DNA of 64,000 nucleotides from Parapristionchus giblindavisi (GCA_943737045.1 CALSFV010000347.1:62001-126000), one strand, 5' to 3'; positions 25,548 through 37,864 are shown, counted from the first letter of the stretch. A program made the numbers and translations. Notes: generated by a model not told the origin, from the sequence alone.

Positions 25548-28500
25548 TCTTCGTCTCCATCTCCATCTCCGTCTCCGAGATCCATCAGCGCGTCATCCCC
25601 ATCCATTCCTCCATCATTCAGCCTGAAATGAACGCATTATCGATTAGTTTGAGAGTCATTATAGTAATCTAGATAATATTGATTGATTGATTAATGAAAC
25701 ATACCCATCATCCATATCTCCCATTCCGTCCATCGGAGCATCATCATCGAAGACGTCCATTCCTGCGTCGTTCGTCCTGAATCGAACACATTATCGATTG
25801 ATGCAATATATGTATACGTGTGCATGGGGAGATATCTAGATAGCCTCCAGTCATCTATTTGAGAAACAATAAATGAATGAATGTAGAAATGAGAGATCAA
25901 TGATGCTTTTTTCACCCTCAATTTGATATTTAATTTAAAACATTATTTTATTAGCCGTTTCCGCTTAACAAATCGATACATTTTCAAATGGGCATAGGGG
26001 AATAGACTTTTTGGATAATCGTTAATCACAAATTCGACAAGACTGAACTGATCGTCCTTTATCCTGTAAAACTGCTCCCGTTTGTAAAGCGATTTAAATA
26101 TTTTTTTAAACACGTTTTATCAAGAGGTCAATAGGGAATCTCCCCCGAATTTAAATAATAGCAAACAAAAATATTAATATATTAATATAAATCAAATTTC
26201 TAGGCCCGTGTCCTCGAGCGGTTTCAAGCGATGGGCGGATCGGAGACCTACGATCGGAACCAAAGAGGTTGATCTTTGATCTTTGATCATTTGAAGCTTT
26301 TGCGTTACTGGTAGGAACTCCAGTAACGCCAAAGATTCGCTCCAGCTATCGCCTGGTTGTTCGCAAAAAAGGGTATATGCTTAACAACAATGTTGCCATA
26401 TCCGCCGGTTGGTCTAATTCCCAGTTTGATCTTTGATGTCTATGAATTTAATCTTTGATCTTCTGCAGATCTGTGCAACTCGTTCATCGCCATATCAGCA
26501 AAGCTTCGCGGATGCGCACCACTCGGCACTAATGAAGTCAGGTTTTTTGGGTCAAAAATGATTCGTTTAATCGTTTTTTAACTAAAAAAACTGCCCTTTT
26601 ACATAAGCGGTTTTGTTCTTGTGTCTCGTGATTGTCCACCATTCTGGATCCAGATCATTTGTGGGCGGCAAAACAAAGTTGGAGTCCGGGACAAAACAAC
26701 GGACACAACGGGACAAAAAGTGGCCACCCACATTATGGGCTAGCGAAAATGTATGGGAGTCCCTCATCTTCGCAATGTCTTTCCCGATTTTAACTTCCAC
26801 AAACATTGCCCACATACGGTCCCATCCCTTTCCTCTCCCTTTTATTCTCCCCCTCTCCCTCTCTTCCTCCCTCTCTCCCTCTCTTCCTCTCTCTCTCACA
26901 TTCAATATATCCCCTCTCTGTCTTTTCATTCATATTTTAAGTGTAATCATGTATCAATATCATACCCTTCTTGCTCCTCTTCCATCTCTTCATCCTCTTC
27001 ATCCTCATCATCTTCCTGAGTATCCTCTTCTTCCTCTTCATCTTCTTCCTGCTCCTCATCCTCTTCTTCTTCCTCTTCCTCTTCATCCTCTCCTTCTTCC
27101 TCTTCCTCTTCATCCTCATCACCTTCCTGCGTATCCTCTTCTTCTTCCTCCTCCTCTTCATCCTCTCCTTCTTCCTCTTCCTCATCCACGCTCTCTGAAT
27201 CAGAGAAACGAAGTCGCCTGAAATGATTGTATTGTAGGTTACGGTAGTGTTGTGGAATACTCCCACTTTTGAGACCCCTTGACAGGATACGGTAATGAGA
27301 CGCTGATAGAGTACGGTAGTCATTCCAGTCAGACAAACATGTGATCTGGACAATATACTGTGACTAGTATGAATGGAGTTTTCACTCTGTGTAATGTTGG
27401 CATCGTGTCAATAAAAGTTCCATCCTCTCATGTGTCCTCTCAATATTTCCTGCTTTCTCTTATGCTGTCTGTGATCTTTGATCTCTAATTGTCTGATCTT
27501 TGATCTTCAGGAATTTGATCTTTGATCTCTATGAATTTGATCTTTGATAAAAGCTCTCGTCTCTTGTGTCCTCTCTATATTTCCTATTTTACTCCTATGC
27601 TCTATTCAAAAGTTGTGAAGAGAAAAGAAGAGCAAACAAAAACTCTCCTCGTTTTACACACTCTCTCGCCTCTTGTTTTTTCTTTCTTTTCGTGACATTA
27701 GACACTGCATACCATTGTTCTAATCATCTTATATGAAACGAGTATAGATTATGAAAACTGTCACCGTCCCAAAACCGAAAAGGCCTTATGCGACGGAAAT
27801 CCACCTATCCCTCTTCTGCCCTTATACATATCACTCATTATATTTGATGGAATAAATAGATTATGAATGACACTCACCCTGGTTGAGGAAGTGGCGGTCG
27901 TGGGCGCCTGATCTCGTCATCATCCTCATCTTCTGATGATGATGATGAACGGAGATCCGATTCGGTGATCCCGAAGAGATCAAACGGATCGATACGGTGC
28001 CTGAAATATCGATTGAGATGACGTCATATAAGCATTCTTACTCACTCCCCCCATCCTTCCCCTTCCTCTCACACCACCCCCCTCCTTCTCCTAATTAATA
28101 ATAATAATAGTTTATTCACCATAACATAGGCAAACGTGTGAGAATCAATAAATGTAGAAGTGAGAGATCAATAATGTTTTTTCCGCCCTCAATTTGTTAT
28201 TTAATTTAAAACATTATTTTATTAACCGCTTAGTAAGACGATATATTTTTAAAACGAGCATACGGGAATAGAATTTTTGGATAATCATTAATTACAAGTT
28301 CGACACGATTGAACCGTCCTTTATCCAGTAAAAGTGCCTCCCCGTCTTTAAGTTTGTAAAATGATTTAAATAATAGCAAACAAAAATCTTAATTTATTAA
28401 TATAAATCAAATTTCTAGGCCCGTGTCCTCGAGCGGTTTCAAGCGATGGGCGGATCGGAGACCTACGATTGGAGGTTGATATTTGATCTTTGATCTTTGT

Positions 28501-30171
28501 TTAATCGTTTTGTTTCTTGGAAAAAAGCCCTTTTACATAAGCGGTTTTGTTCTTGTGTCTCATGATTGCCCACTATTCTGGTTCTAGATCATATGTGGGC
28601 GGCTAAAAAGTTGGAGTCCGGGACAAAACAACGGACACAACGGGACAAAAAGTGGTCACCCACATTATGGGCTAGTGAAAATGTATGGGAGTCCCTCATC
28701 TTCGCAATGTCTTTCCCGATTTTAACTTCCACAAACATTGCCCACATACGGTCATCCCTTTCCTCTCCCTCTTATTCTCCCTCTTATTCTCACTCTCTTC
28801 CTCCTCACTCTCTCACTCAATATATCCCCTCTCTGTCTTTTCATTCATATTTTAAGTATCATCATGTAATATCATACCGCGCTTCCTCCACCTCCTCTTC
28901 CTCTTCCACTTCCTCCTCTTCATCCTCTTGCTCCTCTTCCTCATCATCTTCCTGTGTGGCCTCTTCCATCTCTTCATCCTCTTCCTCTTCCTCCTCATGA
29001 TCATCAACCTCTCCCTGCTCCTCTTCCTCCTCTTCCTCTTGAGGTGTAGATGATGTTGATGATGATGGTGACGATGGTGGAGTTCTCTCGACCCTGGATA
29101 TTAAATGATGATAAAGATATGATAAGACTTTATGCAAAAGATATGACCATTCCTCTCGCATGTTCCTCATTATTATGTCCTCTCTATCTCCCTCTATCTC
29201 GCTTCGTCCTCTCCTTCTCTCTCTATCCTACTGTGATAAGTTCGGACGCGTTGCGGTCACGTCGCGGTCAAGTGTGAAAAATGGACTAACGGTAGCGAGG
29301 ACGCGGCCGAATCGTCATCATCATCATGTGATGTAGATGGAGATGAAGAAGAAGAAGATGATGATGATTGAGTTGATGATGATGAAGATGATGATGTTGA
29401 TGATGATGAAGATGATGATGTTGATGATGATGAAGATGGAGACGATGATGGCGGATCGATGGGAATATCCATCCGAACCCTGAATATTATATGATGATAA
29501 TGATATAATAAGTCTTTATACATAATGAATAACGAATCTTCTAGAAGTCCACTCGTATTTCACACGATCTACAGTAACCCACTGGTTATTGATTACTCAT
29601 GCCATCTACTGTAGCCCACTAGCTATATTGATTACTCTCACTTCATCTACAGTAACCCACTTACTATATTGATTACTCTCACTTCCTCTACAGTAACCCA
29701 CTGGCTATTGATTATTCTCACTTATCTGGAATACAGTACTCCAGGGTAATTTGGGTCCATCTAACTCATTACTGTATCATTCTGTATATATTCATCCTCA
29801 GTATTCACTGCTACACTTTCACTCTTTGTTCATTCTTCAAAAACATTTTGATTCATTTTGATCATATCTTCCTTCCACTCTCATATTCTTCCGTGGATTC
29901 CGTTATCTATTCACTTGATTTGTAGTTGCGTGATAAATTTGAAAGTACGAAATTTGAAAAAAATGGAATTCTCTCACATCTTCTTCATTCCTCTCTATCT
30001 CCCTCTCCCTCTCCCTTTCCCTCTTTCCGCCTTTATTTTCTCTTTAATTATGTTGCATATTGTGATTTACAATAGAAGATCGTACCGTCTAGGCTCAGTT
30101 GCCTCATCATCTCTACTCGAACTCCTTCTCTTCCTTCCTCTTGCTGATGGAGGCGTGGAGGGAGGAGAGTC
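25548..30171 (-). CDS. Large acidic protein gene, middle part (exons 5-12): Ser, Pro and Asp/Glu-rich
   Basis: Exons 30086-30171, 29291-29479, 28878-29093, 27878-28000, 26966-27217, 25705-25776 and 25548-25622 all end in phase 2 and start by completing that codon, so the frame is continuous. Together with 30361-30432 they form the low-complexity core. Segments: DSPPSTPPSARGRKRRSS, RMDIPIDPPSSSPSS followed by long Ser runs, ERTPPSSPSSST, long Glu runs, HRIDPFDLFGITESDL, RPRPPLPQP, FSDSESVD, MDVFDDDAPMDGMGD and LMDLGDGDGDGDE. The basic RGRKRRSSSR stretch could be a nuclear localisation signal. Exons 28878-29093 and 26966-27217 are related, and the introns after them are copies of each other, so the gene grew by exon-plus-intron duplication. 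Function unknown; nuclear location is inferred from composition. Confidence 0.75.
25900..26965. repeat. Intronic duplicated block, copy 1
   Basis: This block matches about 28,140-28,877. Shared pieces include cctcgagcggtttcaagcg (~26,211 and ~28,427) and aacaacggacacaacgggac (~26,694 and ~28,627), running up to the border of the acidic exon. Copy 1 has an extra ~265 bp (26,276-26,540) holding a perfect 10-bp hairpin at 26302-26329 (gcgttactgg and its complement). The 115-codon minus frame here has no support as a gene. Confidence 0.8.
28140..28877. repeat. Intronic duplicated block, copy 2
   Basis: Second copy of the 25.9-26.96 kb block, lacking the 265-bp central segment. It is continuous with the acidic exon 28878-29093, as copy 1 is with 26966-27217. 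Confidence 0.8.
29520..29740. repeat. Short imperfect tandem repeat, ctacagtaacccact type
   Basis: Four to five imperfect units of ctacagtaacccact plus attgattactctcact in the intron between two serine- or proline-rich exons of the minus-strand gene. Confidence 0.7.
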
Positions 30172-30360
30172 CTGAAATGTGTCGTGAGTGATCTTTGATC
30201 TCTGTTTCTTTGAGCCTATGAATTTCTCTCCCCATCTCTCTTCTTTTCCTTTCTATACACTACTAGTGTTTTAATACTGCATAGGGTTTTATAAGTAGAA
30301 TAGAATAACTGAATGATATCTTTAATCTCATATTCCATCTTTCATATCACTTCCACTCAC

Positions 30361-30807
30361 CTCATCATCGTCATCATCGTCTTCATCATCGCCGTCGTCT
30401 TCGTCTCGTCGTCCATGGCCGACATCGTCCGGCTGTCAAAGATATTGTTAGGTATACGGTAGATGAGATACGGTAGCCAATTGGAAGGATTGTTTGGATA
30501 CGGTAGCCAATTGGAGGGATAGTTTGGATACGGTAGCCAATTGGAGGTATAGTTTGGATACGGTAGCCAATTGGAGGGATAGTTTGGATACGGTGTGCAT
30601 GGTAAAGTAGGCGGGGCGTGAGATTATGAGAAAAGGTATAATAAGCTATAAGTATGTAGGTATAATAAGTATTATAAGGTGAGACTCACGGGATGAGTTC
30701 GACCGAGGTAGGCCAGATGGGATGAGAGTGTCGATGAATCGTCCATCGTCCAAGAGGATACGATGACGTCATCCTTGAGCACTCCCATCATCCACTGAAT
30801 ACGGTAA

Positions 30808-30850
<43 letters not shown>

Positions 30851-33800
30851 TTATTCAACATAGCTAGGTAAACGTGTAAGAAACAACACACGTTTACCTA
30901 TCTATGTCGAATAAAGTATTATAGGTATAGGTTCACTATTTAGAGCCTCGAAACACTCCGCTCTGGTCACACTCTCTCGCTTTATTTGTCTACGAGAGAG
31001 AGAGTATTGCCAAGGCGGAGTGTACAATTTTCTTGGGTGTACTTTCAATCTCGCGCTATTCTCACATTTAAAATATACCGTCCTACGGATTTTTTTCTAG
31101 TTTCTCGAGCGTTGTTCATCTTTAATCTTTGATCTTTAATCTTTGATCTTTGATCTTTTCAAAGTCATCTGTTATACCTGGCTTCCCCTTCGATCGGCGA
31201 AGGCCGCGTAGACCCCATTGGACGATGCCGACCGTCGTGGAATCGACGGTGAGAGGTGGACGGTGTCCACGATCCATCGAGAGTCCACGATGCCCGTGAT
31301 GAGCAACTGGACCACCCGACCACCTGGAAAGAGAGAGGGTTACTGTAGGGTTACTGTAGTACATCTGGTAGTAAATTACGGTAGCGAGGGTTATTGTAGC
31401 CCATGTGGTAGTGGATTATAGTAGGAGTATCACGAATATTCTAGACAGAAATAGACCAGGACTTATCGAGGTGAGAGGAGAGTAACTCTGGTATTTTGAA
31501 ACTCAAAGTCTATTTAAACGACGTCACAGACTTGAAGTAGACTTGTAAGTCTACTTCAAGTTAAACGTAAGTTTACTCGTTGTGTTGTATACTGTAATGC
31601 ATTTCGTCAAATGTTCTTTCACCCTCATTCTCTCTCGCTTTCCCTCCCTCCTTCTCTCTCGCTCTCTCCCTACCCTTCTCTCTCGCTTTATCTTCCTCCT
31701 TCTCTCCCACTCTCTCGCTTTCCCTTCCTTCTTCTCTCTCTCACTCTCTCTCGCTCTCTCCCTACTCTTCTCTCTCGCTTTCTCTTTCTCCCTCTCTATC
31801 CTGTCTCGCTTTCTCTTCCTCCTTCTCTCTCGTTATCTCTCCCGCCCTCATTCTCTCTCGCTTTCCCTCCCTCCTTCTCTCTCGCTCCCTCCCTACCCTT
31901 CTCTCTCGCTTTATCTTCCTCCTTCTCTCTCACTCTCTCGCTTTCCCTTCCTTCTTCTCTCTCTCACTCTCTCTCGCTCTCTCCCTACTCTTCTCTCTCG
32001 CTTTCTCTTTCTCCCTCTCTATCCTGTCTCGCTTTCTCTTCCTCCTTCTCTCTCGTTATCTCGCCCGCCCTCATTCTCTCTCGCTTTCCCTCCCTCCTTC
32101 TCTCTCGCTCTCTCCATACCCTTCTATCTCGCTTTGTCCTCCTCCTTCTCTCTCACTCTCTCGCTTTCCCTTCTTTCTTCTCTCTCACTCTCTCTCTCGC
32201 TCTCTCCCTACTCTTCTCTCTCGCTTTCTCTTTCTCCCTCTCTATCATGTCTCGCTTTCTCTTCCTTCTCTCTCGTTATCTCTCCCGCCCTCATTCTCTC
32301 TCTCTCTCTCTCGCTTTCCCTGCCTCATTCTCTCTCGCTCCATCCCCATCCTTCTCTCTCGCACTCTCCCTCTCTCTCTGCTCATTCTCACCGTACCTAA
32401 ACGTTTCTTCATCTTATCTTATCTTGCCCTGATACAATTTAGGAATTACTATTTCCCCATTTCCGCAATACACATTGACCTATTACCTATATCACGCTAT
32501 CTGAGAAAATCCACATAGGTGCGGTATCGATGAAAAATGAATTTTTCTGTTTTATGTATGATAATTACAGGCTCCATGAGTGAAGTACACTGGTACTTGG
32601 AAATTGCTTCCAATTGAAAATTCGCTTCAGGGGGTGACCACACAACGATTTGGCGCCTTTTCCTAAAAAGTTTATTTGGAATCCAATCGATGCGGCAGTG
32701 GGCTCACTCGAATCCTTAGCTAATTCTAAGAAACTATTGTCTAGGTGAGTTTTTTGATCAACGGACAACGAAGGCTGGAATCGGGAATTTTCGAAAAAAA
32801 ATTCACATTTAATTAATTTTCACTATTTCACTATAACAAGCCTACAACTTTTTATTTGCTCAATCGCTTCTAAATATCATAACACATCTTCAGTTTGAAA
32901 ATCATATTTTTTTAAAAATATGAATTATGCGAACAAATCGTTTTTATAACGAAAATCGTAATTATGGTGTGCACCTACAGTAATCCCTAATCGCTCAATT
33001 TGGAAATTTGATAGTTTTAAACATATTTCACCGCTGTTCTTGACATTACTGAGGTATACGACTACTTCGGAGCGCACCTGCACGGTAAAGTGCTGGCCAA
33101 TATTCTATGATATTTTGGTTTTCCAGCAATAACTTTCTTCGCAGTCAACCGTTTCTCTTTATTTTTTAGTATGTTTGTATAGATGGTAAAATGGAATAAT
33201 GATCCAATTTTTATCGATATTCGATCACAAACAACGAAATAGTGATCAATTTACGAAAAATGTCAATTTTCATCAACATCAGCACCTGGGCACGGGTGCA
33301 CTCCGAAGACGAGGAGTAGTCGTATACCTTAGTCACGTCAAGAACAGCGGTAAAATATGTTTAAAACTATCAAATTTCCAAATTGACCGATTAGGGATTA
33401 CTGTAGGTGCACACCATAATTACGATTTTCGTTATAAAAACGATTTGTTCGCATTATTCATATTTTAAAAAAATTATGATTTTCAAACTGAAGATGTGTT
33501 ATGATATTTAGAAGCGATTGAGCAAATAAAAAGTTGTAGGGTTGTTATAGTGAAATAGTGAAAATTAATTAAATGTGATTTTTTTTTCTCGAAAATTCCC
33601 GATTCCAGCCTTCGTTGTCCGTTGATAAAAAAACTCACCTAGACAATAGTTTCTTAGAATTAGCTAAGGATTCGATTGAGCCCACTCCCGCATCGATTGG
33701 ATTCCAAATAAAATTTTTAGGAAAAGGCGCCAAATCGTTGTGTGGTCACCCTCTAAAGCGAATTTTCAATTGGAAGCAATTTCCAAGTACCAGTGTACTT

Positions 33801-36800
33801 CACTCATGGAGCCTGTAATTATCATACATAAAACAGAAAAATTCATTTTTCATCGATACCAAAAAATATTCCAGTTATTGAATTCTCTCAGAGAGATTAT
33901 CTTCCTCCTTCTCTCCCACTCTCTCGCTTTCCCTTCCTTCTTCTCTCTCTCACTCTCTCTCGCTCTCTCCCTACTCTTCTCTCTCGCTTTCTCTTTCTCC
34001 CTCTCTATCCTGTCTCGCTTTCTCTTCCTCCTTCTCTCTCGTTATCTCTCCCGCCCTCATTCTCTCTCGCTTTCCCTCCCTCCTTCTCTCTCGCTCTCTC
34101 CCTACCCTTCTCTCTCGCTTTATCTTCCTCCTTCTCTCTCACTCTCTCGCTTTCCCTTCCTTCTTCTCTCTCTCACTCTCTCTCGCTCTCTCCCTACTCT
34201 TCTCTCTCGCTTTCTCTTTCTCCCTCTCTATCCTGTCTCGCTTTCTCTTCCTCCTTCTCTCTCGTTATCTCGCCCGCCCTCATTCTCTCTCGCTTTCCCT
34301 CCCTCCTTCTCTCTCGCTCTCTCCATACCCTTCTATCTCGCTTTGTCCTCCTCCTTCTCTCTCACTCTCTCGCTTTCCCTTCTTTCTTCTCTCTCACTCT
34401 CTCTCTCGCTCTCTCCCTACTCTTCTCTCTCGCTTTCTCTTTCTCCCTCTCTATCATGTCTCGCTTTCTCTTCCTTCTCTCTCGTTATCTCTCCCGCCCT
34501 CATTCTCTCTCTCTCTCTCTCGCTTTCCCTGCCTCATTCTCTCTCGCTCCATCCCCATCCTTCTCTCTCGCACTCTCCCTCTCTCTCTGCTCATTCTCAC
34601 CGTACCTAAACGTTTCTTCATCTTATCTTATCTTGCCCTGATACAATTTAGGAATTACTATTTCCCCATTTCCGCAATACACATTGACCTATTACCTATA
34701 TCACGCTATCTGAGAAAATCCACATAGGTGCGGTATCGATGAAAAATGAATTTTTCTGTTTTATGTATGATAATTACAGGCTCCATGAGTGAAGTACACT
34801 GGTACTTGGAAATTGCTTCCAATTGAAAATTCGCTTCAGGGGGTGACCACACAACGATTTGGCGCCTTTTCCTAAAAAGTTTATTTGGAATCCAATCGAT
34901 GCGGCAGTGGGCTCACTCGAATCCTTAGCTAATTCTAAGAAACTATTGTCTAGGTGAGTTTTTTGATCAACGGACAACGAAGGCTGGAATCGGGAATTTT
35001 CGAAAAAAAATTCACATTTAATTAATTTTCACTATTTCACTATAACAAGCCTACAACTTTTTATTTGCTCAATCGCTTCTAAATATCATAACACATCTTC
35101 AGTTTGAAAATCATATTTTTTTAAAAATATGAATTATGCGAACAAATCGTTTTTATAACGAAAATCGTAATTATGGTGTGCACCTACAGTAATCCCTAAT
35201 CGCTCAATTTGGAAATTTGATAGTTTTAAACATATTTCACCGCTGTTCTTGACATTACTGAGGTATACGACTACTTCGGAGCGCACCTGCACGGTAAAGT
35301 GCTGGCCAATATTCTATGATATTTTGGTTTTCCAGCAATAACTTTCTTCGCAGTCAACCGTTTCTCTTTATTTTTTAGTATGTTTGTATAGATGGTAAAA
35401 TGGAATAATGATCCAATTTTTATCGATATTCGATCACAAACAACGAAATAGTGATCAATTTACGAAAAATGTCAATTTTCATCAACATCAGCACCTGGGC
35501 ACGGGTGCACTCCGAAGACGAGGAGTAGTCGTATACCTTAGTCACGTCAAGAACAGCGGTAAAATATGTTTAAAACTATCAAATTTCCAAATTGACCGAT
35601 TAGGGATTACTGTAGGTGCACACCATAATTACGATTTTCGTTATAAAAACGATTTGTTCGCATTATTCATATTTTAAAAAAATTATGATTTTCAAACTGA
35701 AGATGTGTTATGATATTTAGAAGCGATTGAGCAAATAAAAAGTTGTAGGGTTGTTATAGTGAAATAGTGAAAATTAATTAAATGTGATTTTTTTTTTCGA
35801 AAATTCCCGATTCCAGCCTTCGTTGTCCGTTGATAAAAAAACTCACCTAGACAATAGTTTCTTAGAATTAGCTAAGGATTCGATTGAGCCCACTCCCGCA
35901 TCGATTGGATTCCAAATAAAATTTTTAGGAAAAGGCGCCAAATCGTTGTGTGGTCACCCTCTAAAGCGAATTTTCAATTGGAAGCAATTTCCAAGTACCA
36001 GTGTACTTCACTCATGGAGCCTGTAATTATCATACATAAAACAGAAAAATTCATTTTTCATCGATACCAAAAAATATTCCAGTTATTGAATTCTCTCAGA
36101 TAGTGCTTTCTATATTCTTTCATGATGGAACAAAGGCATATTGACCACCTCTCGCAATTCACACACATCTCTAATGTGGTATTAAAATCATGGAAAAGTG
36201 AAAAATAGTGTTAATTTTAAGATCGTAAAAGTAGTTGGAAAATTAGCATAGCTTCGAAATTGTCAAAAGCATACTACAAAAATCGTTTACGCGAGAGTTG
36301 GATTACCACTTTACCAACACTACTTTTCACTTTTCCATCCACTTTTCCAAGATTTTAACACCACATCAGAGATGTGTGTGAATTGCGAGAGTTGGAGAGG
36401 GTTACTATAGCACATGTGGTAGTAGATTACGGTAGGAGTATCACGAATATTGTAGACAGAAATAAGAGTAGAACTGATCGAGGTGAGAGGAGGGTAAAGG
36501 GAGAGTGACTTCTCTCAATGGTCTCTTCATTGCGCACACTATTTCTCTGTTCTCTAACAACGAGAGAGCGTGGACCGTTGAAGAGACCGTTGACAAAGGT
36601 TTCGTTCCTTTTAGGGAGACACAGGGATGGGAGCGAGAGCGTGCGAGAGTGATTTGGGAGAGAGGGAGAGCGAGAGAGAAAGAGAGACGGAGAGAGATAG
36701 CGAGAGAGAGGGAGATGGAGCGAGAGAGAGAGAGTGAGGGAGGGAGAGAACGCGAGACAGAAGGAGGAAGTCAGAGAGAGCGGGAGAGAGGTAGAGCGAG

Positions 36801-37575
36801 AGAATGAAAAAGTCAGAGTGAGAGAGAGAAGGAGAAAGTCAGAGAGAGAGAGAGAGCGGGCGCAAGCGAGAGTGAGGTGAGAGGGAGAGGGAGAGCGAGC
36901 GACGTGAGAAAGAACTAGAGAGGGAGAGAGATAGCATCTTGTTGAAACACAGACAATGTTTAGTTGAACGAAGAATGATGATGTGAGCAATGTGATAATG
37001 TGACAAAGATCATAGGTCGAATAGCTAGGTTATTTTAGGGTTTTCGATTTTTTCGGGATTTTCGGCTCAGAATGCGGTCAGGCTTGGTACTTTGTAACAT
37101 AATTTTCGACCTATGACAACGACAATGGAAGAGATGGAGTAATAATAGTGAAAGAATGTTCCCTTACCTCTCAGTGAAGGCTCCAGAAGATGGAGGAGAC
37201 GACGGGAATCCGACGACGACCCCAACACCATCTGAATATAGAGTGGTGGTTACGGTAATCATGAAGATGGTACGGTATCGTTTATGGAATGGCGGTTACG
37301 GTAATCGTAAAGACGGTACGGTATCGTTTGTCTCTACCATCATGCTCTCTATCTCTATCGCCGCTTGCCTATCTATCTATCTGTTTGATTGCTCCCTATC
37401 ATTTGCTATTTCACTGATGGTATACGGTAGTGAATATTATACGGTATACCTGGAGGACGTGGCGGCTCTCCCGGGAGAGATGACCAAAACCCTGGCTGTG
37501 CACGTCCGCGGGCGGGTTAATTCCGCGAACGATATTCATAAAGTATGAATACATGGGCACCAGAGATACGGATAT
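30361..37575 (-). CDS. Large acidic protein gene, N-terminal part (exons 1-4 as found)
   Basis: Exons 37450-37575, 37168-37231, 31178-31323, 30690-30794 and 30361-30432 are in phase with each other and with the downstream exons. The whole model is 2,265 nt, 754 codons plus stop. 37450-37575 is open from an acceptor (cgcag) and contains two Met codons (VPMYSYFMNIVRGIN), so it is either the first coding exon or has a missing phase-0 exon before it. Segments: HSQGFGHLSRESRHVLQM, RRLLHLLEPSLRGGRVVQ, LLITGIVDSRWIVDTVHL, MMGVLKDDVIVSSWTMDD. The two W-x-x-D patterns after a hydrophobic stretch (SRWIVDT, SSWTMDDS) recall the end of BRCT domains; this is only a suggestion. The 5.8-kb intron 31324-37167 is filled with satellites and foldback elements. 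Confidence 0.65.
30450..30600. repeat. ~35-bp tandem repeat with tacggtagccaattgg
   Basis: Four near-identical units of ggatacggtagccaattgga lie in an intron. They are a local expansion around the dispersed TACGGTA motif. Confidence 0.85.
30805..30912. mobile_element. AAT microsatellite followed by a 60-bp hairpin element
   Basis: After (AAT)n at 30,807-30,850, positions 30853-30877 and 30888-30912 pair over about 25 bp (attcaacatagctaggtaaa and its near complement). A relative of one arm lies at ~28,112-28,145. It is probably a small non-autonomous element. Confidence 0.6.
31530..31561. other. Perfect 14-bp stem, 4-nt loop hairpin
   Basis: acttgaagtagact pairs perfectly with its complement at 31548-31561 across the loop tgta. 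It lies in the large intron just before the CT satellite. There is no T-tract terminator or RNA-gene context; its role is unknown. Confidence 0.8.
31615..32397. repeat. CT-rich satellite, 223-bp period
   Basis: About 3.5 copies of a 223-bp unit made only of pyrimidine words such as tctctcgctttccctccc, with landmarks at 31,625, 31,848 and 32,071. Two long plus-strand frames of ~272 codons here are Leu/Ser/Pro translations of it and are not genes. A truncated second array lies at 33,898-34,606. Confidence 0.95.
32523..33860. mobile_element. Foldback element, 1.34 kb, copy A
   Basis: Inverted arms of about 570 bp (32523-~33,094 and ~33,290-33860) begin ggtatcgatgaaaaatgaa and end with its complement. 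Their 67-codon frames (SVDQKTHLDNSFLELAKDS minus, SVDKKTHLDNSFLELAKDS plus) are the same sequence on opposite strands. The frame is open in all four arms of the two copies with conservative changes (SSEPTAAS / SIEPTPAS), so a former coding sequence is possible. No transposase motif was seen. Confidence 0.8.
33898..34606. repeat. CT-rich satellite, second array
   Basis: This is a copy of 31,689-32,397 shifted by 2,209 bp, as part of a tandem duplication that also carried the adjoining foldback element. Confidence 0.95.
34732..36068. mobile_element. Foldback element, 1.34 kb, copy B
   Basis: Nearly identical to 32523-33860, at an offset of 2,209 bp (one base fewer near 35,797). It arose by tandem duplication of satellite plus element, not by independent transposition. 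Confidence 0.85.
36149..36391. mobile_element. MITE-like element, 243 bp
   Basis: Terminal inverted repeats of about 50 bp start ctctcgcaattcacacaca and end with its complement. The interior is AT-rich. It lies in the large intron. Confidence 0.7.
36600..36935. repeat. GA-rich low-complexity tract
   Basis: This is a tract of gagagaga words on the plus strand. Frames on both strands (36427-36990 minus, 36505-36807 plus) are compositional artefacts. Confidence 0.9.
37003..37123. mobile_element. hAT-like MITE, 105 bp
   Basis: The element 37011-37115 has perfect ends cataggtcgaa / ttcgacctatg. Its flanks acaaagat and acaacgac agree at six of eight positions, consistent with an eroded 8-bp duplication. 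It lies in an intron of the large acidic protein gene. Confidence 0.8.
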
Positions 37576-37864
37576 CTGCGAATGTAGAGAAATACAGTGA
37601 CAGAACTTGCGGAGAACAACACAAATATCGATTGAAACACGAGAAAATTAGCGGAAAATCGATCGATAGCAATGGTTTTGTTAATCAAGAGGCTCTAGTT
37701 TAGAGTAACTGCTATGCTAATTAGGGATAATGCGAGAGGGATAAAAGACTAATATGCATTGCGATATGCTAATTGTATTATGCTACTAAATCGATTCGAT
37801 CGCACTACACAAAGATTTGCATACATTCCTTCATCCATTGCTATGGTCTCATCTTCACTAATCA

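Noticed and set aside
26200..26260. A-box-like block cctcgagcggtttcaagcg, twice in the window (also ~28,427)
   Set aside because: No B-box at the right distance and no cloverleaf; part of the duplicated intron block.
31582..34609. Plus-strand open frames of 270-290 codons rich in Leu/Ser/Pro
   Set aside because: They are translations of the CT satellite; they follow the 223-bp repeat exactly and show no splice or start context.
36427..36990. 187-codon minus frame and 100-codon plus frame
   Set aside because: Both come from the GA-rich tract and are compositional.
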